A DNA stretch of 39,678 nt, taken from NCBI GenBank assembly GCA_018816765.1, contig JAHIUX010000001.1, positions 1 through 39,678 on the forward strand, given 5' to 3'. The position numbers and the translations under genes are program-made. Below are positions 7,964-14,332 of this stretch, piece after piece (position 1 is the stretch's first letter; every line of letters starts with the position of its first letter). Under the pieces are notes generated by a model. It was not told the origin of the DNA. It worked only from the letters and a program-made list of their open reading frames with translations, and ran no database searches. The DNA is from Bacteroidota bacterium (GTDB lineage: Bacteria; Bacteroidota; Bacteroidia; Bacteroidales; F082).

Positions 7964-7982
7964 TAAAAGAATGATTCTAAAT
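7964..7982. promoter_or_regulatory. weak copy of the shared ATTTAGA-N5-TCTAAAT palindrome
   Basis: One half-site, TCTAAAT at 7976-7982, is perfect and the correct 5-bp spacer is present. The other half keeps only AGA (7968-7970) of seven bases. Alone it could be chance; the position upstream of a respiratory cytochrome gene is why it is listed. Confidence 0.3.
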
Positions 7983-8117
7983 AATTCGTCAAATTTTAGT
8001 AATGACGCGTATTACAGAACATTATGTTTGATTGTTTTCTGTTTACTTTTCGGGGATTACTGCGCTGATGGTTTTGTAAAAAGGAACAATTATTGAAAGA
8101 CGAAACATGCCGCTGCT

Positions 8118-8861
8118 CTACATATCTTTCGTGTTCCCGGGACTACAACAAGATCCTTTCACCTTGATTTCTTTTTCGGGGCTTAGCATTTTCGATTTTG
8201 GACTGATGTATGGAATGCCAAGCGACAAGCCCCTGAGAATGAATATGATTCCCAGCGCAACGATGAAGATGGGAACCACCTTTGCCAGCTTATTCTTGAG
8301 GTTTTGTCCAATAACATTGCCCACAATGGATATGCTTAACATGATGGGGATGGTGCCAATGCCGAATACCATCATAAACAGGGCTCCTTTCAAGGCATCA
8401 CCGGTATTCAGTGCACCTGCTATTGCTACATAAACAAGTCCACAGGGAAGCAATCCGTTCAGCAGGCCTATAACGAGCAGGTTGCGTTTTGAATGATGGC
8501 CAAAGAGCTTCCTCAGATGGCCAACCAGGGCGCCTGAATATCCTGAATACAGGTTTTGCGGACTAAACCTGCCCCTGAACAGGATAGGAAAGAACACCGA
8601 AATCACCATTATCGCGCCCAATACAATGGAAGCCCACTGCTGGAAACCGGCCATATGGATTCCTTTTCCAAGCAGGCCAAATGCAATGCCCATTACCCCG
8701 TAGGTAATTGTGCGGCCAAGGTTATAAATCAACCCACCAAAAGCCCTGTCGGCGTAGTCCTTGTTACCCAGTGGCAGTGCAATGGCAATGGGGCCACACA
8801 TACCAATGCAATGTAAGCTGCCGATGAGGCCAATGCTGAGGGCTGTGTAAAAATCAAGCAT
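8118..8861 (-). CDS. TauE/SafE-like membrane transporter of the cbb3 assembly cluster
   Basis: This 247-residue membrane protein has about six hydrophobic segments and matches the TauE/SafE (sulfite exporter-like) group often found after ccoG/fixH in Bacteroidota. Helix 1 has a His-Cys-x2-Met-Cys pattern (SLHCIGMCGP, residues 15-24), and the GLLPCGLVYVA segment adds a Cys-containing helix. The soluble tail ends in a Cys-Cys pair (GSCCSPGNTKDM). These suggest metal rather than sulfite as substrate, most likely copper for the oxidase, but that is inference. The start overlaps no gene and lies 2 bp after fixH, so the two are translationally close. Confidence 0.85.
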   Translation of the reverse strand: MLDFYTALSIGLIGSLHCIGMCGPIAIALPLGNKDYADRAFGGLIYNLGRTITYGVMGIAFGLLGKGIHMAGFQQWASIVLGAIMVISVFFPILFRGRFSPQNLYSGYSGALVGHLRKLFGHHSKRNLLVIGLLNGLLPCGLVYVAIAGALNTGDALKGALFMMVFGIGTIPIMLSISIVGNVIGQNLKNKLAKVVPIFIVALGIIFILRGLSLGIPYISPKSKMLSPEKEIKVKGSCCSPGNTKDM

Positions 8862-8863
8862 GA

Positions 8864-9304
8864 CTATGGAATTGTAATTGATTTTTCAAGATAATATGGT
8901 GTACCAAGGTAGGTCCAATCAATTTTGACCAGATAACGGCCATGTAAATCTGCTGAAGGGTATCTGAAAACATGCGCGCTGTCGACTCTTAAACTGGCGA
9001 ATCTGTCCTTGAGGTCAGTCACGCGGTTGTAAAACTGAACCTCGCCACGAATGCTGTCAGGCATCATGTTTCCGGGAAACTTTACTTCAACAAAGCCATC
9101 ATTCATTCCCAGACTGACCAGTTCTTCCATGCCGGCAGCATTGTTCTTTTTGTCGATCTGTTGCTGGTAAGCCTGGCCTTTGGGGTAGTAATCCTTTTCG
9201 ACCAGGTCGACGCTTTCCCTGAACATCAGCACAACAAAAACAATGACCATGATCATAAAGGCTGCCATGGCAAGCGCTAGTTTGGTTCCCCAGTTCCACT
9301 TCAT
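8864..9304 (-). CDS. ccoH: FixH/CcoH family assembly protein
   Basis: This is a short FixH family protein with one N-terminal membrane helix (about 9-31), the conserved DLVEKDYYPKGQAYQQQIDKK segment just after it, and a periplasmic beta domain. FixH/CcoH is needed for assembly or stability of the cbb3 oxidase. I chose the ATG at 9304 (MKWNWGTKLALAM, 146 residues) because members usually begin this way; a GTG at 9325 would add seven residues. It lies between ccoG and the TauE/SafE gene. Confidence 0.88.
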   Translation of the reverse strand: MKWNWGTKLALAMAAFMIMVIVFVVLMFRESVDLVEKDYYPKGQAYQQQIDKKNNAAGMEELVSLGMNDGFVEVKFPGNMMPDSIRGEVQFYNRVTDLKDRFASLRVDSAHVFRYPSADLHGRYLVKIDWTYLGTPYYLEKSITIP

Positions 9305-9361
9305 ATTGGTGTAGTTAAGCTTCACTGCTCACCAATTGTGGCCAGTGATGCAGTTTGATGA

Positions 9362-10792
9362 TTAATTGTCAAGGTTGTTTGGTCCTACAAAGTTAAGCTT
9401 GTAGGTTGTAATTAGCTTATCGTTGCTGTAAATGCCAAATTTGATGGGTGTATTGCTTGTTTTCAGCAGTCCTTTTTCAAGAATAACCATAAAGTTGGCT
9501 TCGCCGACCGTTTCTTTTTTAAGGAATAATTTATCGGTCAGGTAATTGATTTCCCCTTCGGGAGAAACAAGCTTCAATTCAATGGGCATATCTGTACGTG
9601 TTTTATTTACCAGCTGCATCTTATACATATTCGCCAGTTTCGTGGGGCCATATTCCTGAAACAAGGTTCCGGGCACCCGGATAATGGTGGCTTCAACGTC
9701 GCTGCGGAAAGTAAATAATGCACCGACAACAATAAGCAACACGGTTAATATGGCTGAATAGGCGATTGAGCGGGCATTAAAAATGGATTTCTTTCCTGTG
9801 GAAATTCCCTTTTCAGAATCGTAGCGGATCAGCCCGCGGGGCTGCCCTACCTTATCCATGATGGTGTTGCAGGCATCGATGCATGCTGTACAGTTAATGC
9901 ACTCGAGCTGGGTGCCGTTCCTGATGTCGATCCCAGTAGGGCAAACGGTGACACAACTCTGGCATTCGATGCAGTCGCCTTTTCCTGATTCGGTCCTGTT
10001 TTCGAGGGGGTTGTGCTTGCCTTTGGGTTCGCCTCTTTTATAGTCGTAGGCCACGACAATAGATTTAGAATCGAGCAACACGCCCTGAAGCCTTCCATAC
10101 GGACATGCAATGATGCACACCTGTTCGCGGAAGAAAGCGAAGATGAAATAGAAAACCCCGGAAAACAGCAAGATGGCAATGAAGCTTCCAAGGTGTGCCA
10201 TCGGTCCGTCGGTGATCAGTTTTTCAAGTTGTTCGATGCCGATGATATAGGCCAGGAAAGTGTTTGAGATCGCGAAGGCGATTCCATAGAAAATCACGTG
10301 TTTGGTGGATTTTTTCCAGATTTTCTCAAAATCCCATTCCTGCCGTGCCAGTTTCTTTTGTTTGCTGTAATCCCCTTCGATGAGGTATTCGATCTGCCTG
10401 AATACAAATTCCATGAAGATGGTTTGCGGGCACACCCAACCGCAGAATATGCGGCCAAAAATAACTGTAAACAGGATTATAAACACGATGAGGGTGATTA
10501 GCGAAAGCACCACCAGGTGAAAGTCCTGCGGCCAGAATACCTGTCCGAAAATGATGAACTTCCGTTCGATGATGTTGAACAGCATAAAGGGTTCACCTTT
10601 GAAAGTTAGCCAGGGTCCGATAAACAACAACCCAAGTAAAAAGGTGGCTACCATCCAGCGGTAATTGGTGAGTTTGCCTGAAGGATTCTTAGGAAACATC
10701 CAGATGCGCTTCCCCTCCGCATTCATGGTCGTAACCCTGTCGCGGAAAAATACTTTTTCTTCTTTCTCTGCTTTTGACAAATTATCGTTCAT
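9362..10792 (-). CDS. ccoG: Cytochrome c oxidase accessory protein CcoG (RdxA/FixG)
   Basis: This 476-residue membrane protein has about five helices and a dicluster ferredoxin domain. The first membrane part holds CGWVCPQT, and the ferredoxin motifs are CIECQSCVTVCP and CINCTACIDACN near residues 265-310. A C-terminal Ig-like periplasmic domain follows the last helix. CcoG binds and reduces Cu(II), supplying Cu(I) for the CuB site of cbb3. It starts 149 bp after ccoP; an 11-bp hairpin in the gap may partly uncouple it from the structural genes. FixH follows. Confidence 0.95.
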   Translation of the reverse strand: MNDNLSKAEKEEKVFFRDRVTTMNAEGKRIWMFPKNPSGKLTNYRWMVATFLLGLLFIGPWLTFKGEPFMLFNIIERKFIIFGQVFWPQDFHLVVLSLITLIVFIILFTVIFGRIFCGWVCPQTIFMEFVFRQIEYLIEGDYSKQKKLARQEWDFEKIWKKSTKHVIFYGIAFAISNTFLAYIIGIEQLEKLITDGPMAHLGSFIAILLFSGVFYFIFAFFREQVCIIACPYGRLQGVLLDSKSIVVAYDYKRGEPKGKHNPLENRTESGKGDCIECQSCVTVCPTGIDIRNGTQLECINCTACIDACNTIMDKVGQPRGLIRYDSEKGISTGKKSIFNARSIAYSAILTVLLIVVGALFTFRSDVEATIIRVPGTLFQEYGPTKLANMYKMQLVNKTRTDMPIELKLVSPEGEINYLTDKLFLKKETVGEANFMVILEKGLLKTSNTPIKFGIYSNDKLITTYKLNFVGPNNLDN

Positions 10793-10836
10793 TACGTTTG
10801 TTTAATTGGTTTGTCAATACAACTCAGGAAAACGAT

Positions 10837-10864
10837 GCCCCTGAAGCATTCAAGCTTCAGGGGC
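10837..10864. terminator. Strong hairpin between ccoP and ccoG
   Basis: A perfect 11-bp stem (GCCCCTGAAGC and GCTTCAGGGGC) has a 6-nt loop. Toward the plus strand it is followed by TTATTTTT. In the direction of transcription (minus) the following ATCGTTTTCC is a poor T tract. It could be a partial terminator, an mRNA-stabilising 3' end of the structural transcript, or a processing site. Confidence 0.55.
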
Positions 10865-10941
10865 TTATTTTTAACCATTTCTGGTTCATGTAGTTATACG
10901 ATAAAAAGCATGTTATTTACCTAAAACGCAAGTAAATTTGC

Positions 10942-11547
10942 CTATTCGTACAAATCTCCCTGTGGTGCTTTTGGGTTAGCCGGAGTTGATCCGACAATTT
11001 CCTCAAGTACATAACTGATGACCTGAAGGCGTTGTTTTTGTGAAAGTTGATCCTTATAGGGAATCATTCCCTTCTCAATCACCCCATTGGTAACGGTATT
11101 AAACAGGTTTTCGACCTTATTTCCGTGAATCCAGTAGTTGTCGGTCATGTTTGGCCCTACCAGTCCTCCACCATCCTGCAGGTGACACACGGAACAGATT
11201 TTTGTCCATGTTTCTTTCCCTGCGGCCAGTGATTCGCTGTCGGTGAGTATTTTGACTTCAAACACCTCTGTTGTTGGAGCAGGTTTGGCGGCATTTACGC
11301 CAGCCATTTCAGTGTCAAATTCCTTCTTTTGAATCAGGTCATCGGCTCGGAAAACCCACAGTCGCACCATATAAAAGATGGCGAAAACGATGGCCAGAAT
11401 AAATAACCATTTCCACCACGAAGGCAGGTCGTTGTCCAACTCCCTGATGCCGTCATACTCATGATTGCTCAGCAATCGCTGGTTTGTCAGGGTGTCGATT
11501 TCGTATTCTTCATGCTTGTTGTCGGGCATATTGTTTGCTGTTGTCAT
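10942..11547 (-). CDS. ccoP: cbb3 oxidase subunit CcoP, short form with one heme motif
   Basis: This 201-residue membrane-anchored c-type cytochrome has the CcoP N-terminal signature YDGIRELDNDLPSWWKW (residues 31-47), one membrane helix (about 45-66) and one heme domain with CSVCH at 118-122. The following GPNMTDNYWIHG matches the first of the two heme domains of proteobacterial CcoP; the second domain is absent. Start: the ATG at 11547 lies 16 bp after ccoQ and gives the normal N-terminus, whereas upstream codons would add 21 residues overlapping ccoQ. The short form may be normal for this phylum. Confidence 0.92.
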   Translation of the reverse strand: MTTANNMPDNKHEEYEIDTLTNQRLLSNHEYDGIRELDNDLPSWWKWLFILAIVFAIFYMVRLWVFRADDLIQKKEFDTEMAGVNAAKPAPTTEVFEVKILTDSESLAAGKETWTKICSVCHLQDGGGLVGPNMTDNYWIHGNKVENLFNTVTNGVIEKGMIPYKDQLSQKQRLQVISYVLEEIVGSTPANPKAPQGDLYE

Positions 11548-11563
11548 GGTATTCTCATTTATG

Positions 11564-11767
11564 TTATTGCTCAGCCTGCTTGATTTCTTGTGCCTCTGCG
11601 TCCTGTTCATCGAGCGGAAGCCGGCTCATCGAGTCCACTTCATTGTTTTTAAGCCGGGCTACCTTTATAATCAATACAATAAACAGTATCATAAAGATAA
11701 TGAGCCCGATAATGGGGTACCATTCAATAAAGCTGACTCCTTCAAGTGCATTTGTGACGATTTTCAT
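11564..11767 (-). CDS. ccoQ: CcoQ-like small cbb3 subunit
   Basis: This 67-residue protein has one membrane helix (about 14-37) and a charged cytoplasmic tail rich in Glu and Gln. Size, topology and position between ccoNO and ccoP fit CcoQ/FixQ, which stabilises the cbb3 complex. Sequence conservation in this family is weak, so the name rests mainly on context. Confidence 0.8.
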   Translation of the reverse strand: MKIVTNALEGVSFIEWYPIIGLIIFMILFIVLIIKVARLKNNEVDSMSRLPLDEQDAEAQEIKQAEQ

Positions 11768-11798
11768 CCAGTCTGAGTGATTTTATTGATTAATTATA

Positions 11799-13928
11799 TC
11801 AGTTACCTTCAACTTTTTTGATGTCGGTTCCCAGGCGCTGAATGTAGGCGATCAACGCAATTACCTCCTTGGTATCCTCAACCTGAATGCCGCCATCGCG
11901 CAAACCCTGAGCAATTTTGTTGGCCTGCTTCATGAGGTCGTCATTGGCTTTTTCGGCATAGCCTTCAGGATAGGGGACACCCAGTGTCTGCATCACCCTG
12001 ATCTTCTTGGCTGTCGTACTGATGTCGAGATCGTCTGTTATCAACCAGGGGAAGGGTGGCATAATGGACTGGGCCACCATTTTTTGCGGACTGACAAAGT
12101 GATTATAATGCCATGAATCTGGTTTGTAGATCGGTCCACCTTTCACGCCTTCACGGGCCAAATCAGGTCCTGTTCGTTTCGATCCAAACTGGAAGGGGTG
12201 ATCATAAATGGATTCCCCTGCTTTTGAATACTCTCCGTAACGTTCTACTTCCGACCTGAAAGGCCTGATCATCTGGCTGTGGCACACATAACATCCTTCG
12301 CGAAGGTAAATATCCCGTCCCTGCAACTCGAGCGGAGTGTAGGGCTGTACACTGCTGATGGTAGGCACATTTGATTTGACCATAAACATGGGTACAAATT
12401 CTACGATACCACCGATAAGAATGGCAACAAGTGAGAGAATGGTGAATAAAACAGGTTTGCCTTCAATTACACGGTGACCCTTGTCAACACCATGATTTTG
12501 TGCAATCAGTGCAGGTGCTTCGTCGTCTTCAGTGGGTACAAAAGTTCCCATCTTGGCTGTTTTAATCAGGTTGATGATCATCAGTATCACACCGGTGATG
12601 TACAAACTGCCTCCCAGCACGCGGATATAATACATCGGGAGAATCTGAACCACGGTCTCAATGAAATTGGGATAAGTGAGGTATCCTTCTTCGTTGAACT
12701 GTTTCCACATCAGGCTTTGAGTAAATCCTGCAAAGTATAACGGAATGGCAAAGAACAACATACCTGTCGTAGCCAGCCAGAAGTGGGCATTGGCCATCTT
12801 AACACTGAAGAGTTTGGTGTTGTACAAGCGGGGCAGCAGCCAGTAAAGCATACCAAAGGTGATCATCCCATTCCATCCAAGGGCGCCAATGTGCACGTGT
12901 GCAATGGTCCAATCAGTAAAATGGCTGAGGGCATTAACGCTTTTCAGCGACAACATTGGTCCTTCGAAAGTCGACATACCATATGCGGTAATCCCGACAA
13001 CAAACATTTTCAAAACCGGACTTTCGCGCACCTTATCCCAGGCACCTCTCAGTGTGAGCAATCCATTAATCATACCACCCCACGACGGAGCAATAAGCAT
13101 GATGGAGAAAACAACGCCAAGCGCCTGTGCCCAGTCGGGAAGCGATGAGTAAAGCAAGTGGTGTGGCCCTGCCCAGATATACAGAAAGATCAGTGCCCAG
13201 AAGTGAATGATCGAGAGCTTGTAGGAATATACCGGCCTGTTGGCAGCTTTCGGTACAAAATAGTACATCAGCCCAAGGTATGGCGTTGTAAGGAAAAATG
13301 CAACCGCATTATGTCCGTACCACCATTGCACAAGCGCATCCTGAATACCTGCATAAACAGGGTAGCTCTTCAGAAAAGAAACCGGAATGGCGATGGAGTT
13401 TACAATGTGAAGCACCGCTACTGTGACAAAGGTAGCCAGGTAAAACCAGATGGCAACATAAATGTGTTTAGTTCTTCTTTTTACGGTAGTCATGATCATG
13501 TTGATGCCAAACACAACCCAAATCAGGGCAATGGCAATGTCAATCGGCCATTCGAGTTCTGCATACTCTTTGCCTACGGTGATGCCAAAAGGAAGGGTAA
13601 GGGCAGCCGAAACAATGATCAGTTGCCATCCCCAAAAGTGAATTTTGCCGAGCAACTCACTGAACATGGGCGTTTTGAGCAGGCGGGGCATGGAATAATA
13701 AATTCCGGTAAACATGCCGTTGCCCACAAAGGCGAAAATAACCGCGTTGGTGTGCAAGGGGCGCAGCCTGCCAAACGAAAGCCAGGGGATGTTGTTGCTC
13801 ATGAGGGGAAAAATCAACTCAAGGGCAATCGTCAATCCCACCAGCATGCCTACAATGCCCCACAGGATGGTGGCATTCATAAACAAGCGCGCAATCCTGT
13901 TGTCATAGGTAAATTTCTGTAACTCCAT
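11799..13928 (-). CDS. ccoNO: cbb3 oxidase fused subunits I and II (CcoN-CcoO)
   Basis: This single 709-residue protein joins CcoN and CcoO. Residues 1 to about 490 form the 12-helix catalytic subunit, with histidines in HTNAVIFAF, WWYGHNAVAFF, AGPHHLLYSS and WTIAHVHIGALGWNG, and the cross-linked Tyr candidate in VYSYKLSIIHFW. Residues about 500-709 form CcoO, with heme motif CYVCH at 546-550 and the typical SQMIRPFRSEVERYG. The enzyme reduces oxygen with high affinity and pumps protons. CcoN-CcoO fusion is known in Bacteroidota. It starts 3 bp after ccoS; ccoQ follows after 31 bp. Confidence 0.97.
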   Translation of the reverse strand: MELQKFTYDNRIARLFMNATILWGIVGMLVGLTIALELIFPLMSNNIPWLSFGRLRPLHTNAVIFAFVGNGMFTGIYYSMPRLLKTPMFSELLGKIHFWGWQLIIVSAALTLPFGITVGKEYAELEWPIDIAIALIWVVFGINMIMTTVKRRTKHIYVAIWFYLATFVTVAVLHIVNSIAIPVSFLKSYPVYAGIQDALVQWWYGHNAVAFFLTTPYLGLMYYFVPKAANRPVYSYKLSIIHFWALIFLYIWAGPHHLLYSSLPDWAQALGVVFSIMLIAPSWGGMINGLLTLRGAWDKVRESPVLKMFVVGITAYGMSTFEGPMLSLKSVNALSHFTDWTIAHVHIGALGWNGMITFGMLYWLLPRLYNTKLFSVKMANAHFWLATTGMLFFAIPLYFAGFTQSLMWKQFNEEGYLTYPNFIETVVQILPMYYIRVLGGSLYITGVILMIINLIKTAKMGTFVPTEDDEAPALIAQNHGVDKGHRVIEGKPVLFTILSLVAILIGGIVEFVPMFMVKSNVPTISSVQPYTPLELQGRDIYLREGCYVCHSQMIRPFRSEVERYGEYSKAGESIYDHPFQFGSKRTGPDLAREGVKGGPIYKPDSWHYNHFVSPQKMVAQSIMPPFPWLITDDLDISTTAKKIRVMQTLGVPYPEGYAEKANDDLMKQANKIAQGLRDGGIQVEDTKEVIALIAYIQRLGTDIKKVEGN

Positions 13929-13931
13929 AAT

Positions 13932-14132
13932 CTAATTTTTGGTTATTGTTGTTGTTGATTCAGTTTCTTTCGTGGCATTTTCTTCCGTGGGCAGCTTGTT
14001 GTCGAACAGCATCCTGACCGAAGGTGAATAGTCATCATCATACTGGCCACTGGTCACGGCCCAAATAAAAGCGACCAGAAAACCACCTGCAACGATGATT
14101 CCAAGAATGATTAAAAATATGATGGCTGCCAT
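13932..14132 (-). CDS. ccoS: CcoS, cbb3 oxidase maturation protein
   Basis: This 66-residue protein has one N-terminal membrane helix (about 3-27), the WAVTSGQYDDDYSPSVRML segment that marks CcoS, and a Thr/Glu-rich tail. CcoS is required to insert the hemes and copper into CcoN. It is the first gene after the promoter/operator region at 14168-14228, so the ccoS-NO-Q-P unit can be controlled separately from ccoI. Confidence 0.93.
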   Translation of the reverse strand: MAAIIFLIILGIIVAGGFLVAFIWAVTSGQYDDDYSPSVRMLFDNKLPTEENATKETESTTTITKN

Positions 14133-14167
14133 TTAGGTAATAAGGTTCTTCATTACGAAGTTTGATA

Positions 14168-14203
14168 CAAAGTTAATCAATGAAGGCATTATTTATTTCA
14201 AAA
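14168..14203 (-). promoter_or_regulatory. Candidate promoter of ccoS-ccoNO-ccoQ-ccoP
   Basis: On the minus strand TTTTG (14203-14199) is followed after 23 bp by TAACTTTG (14175-14168), a match to TAnnTTTG. The spacer is at the long end of the 17-23 bp range. It predicts a leader of about 30 nt. The shared palindrome is centred roughly 58 bp upstream of the predicted transcription start, a position more typical of activation. Confidence 0.5.
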
Positions 14204-14209
14204 CACTTA

Positions 14210-14228
14210 ATTTAGAATAAATCTAAAT
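14210..14228. promoter_or_regulatory. Second copy of the shared 19-bp palindrome, likely operator of the cbb3 operon
   Basis: ATTTAGA at 14210-14216 and TCTAAAT at 14222-14228 are perfect inverted arms around a 5-bp spacer (ATAAA). The corresponding core before sco has the spacer CTAAA, so 18 of 19 bases agree. It lies 87 bp (centre) upstream of the ccoS start in otherwise gene-free DNA. Confidence 0.65.
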
Positions 14229-14332
14229 AATAAAATTCAGCTTAGCTAAATAACAGAAGAACAAATATATGCAGTATAATTATATATCTTTTTCCGATCG
14301 TTGCCTGTGAATATTTTACCGTTTCAAGGCGT

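Noticed and set aside
13158-13922. 254-residue open frame on the plus strand
   Set aside because: Antisense to ccoNO, with composition typical of the reverse complement of a hydrophobic gene.
14168-14181. TTGAT/ATCAA words near the ccoS promoter as an FNR box
   Set aside because: The half-sites are 9 bp apart instead of 4.
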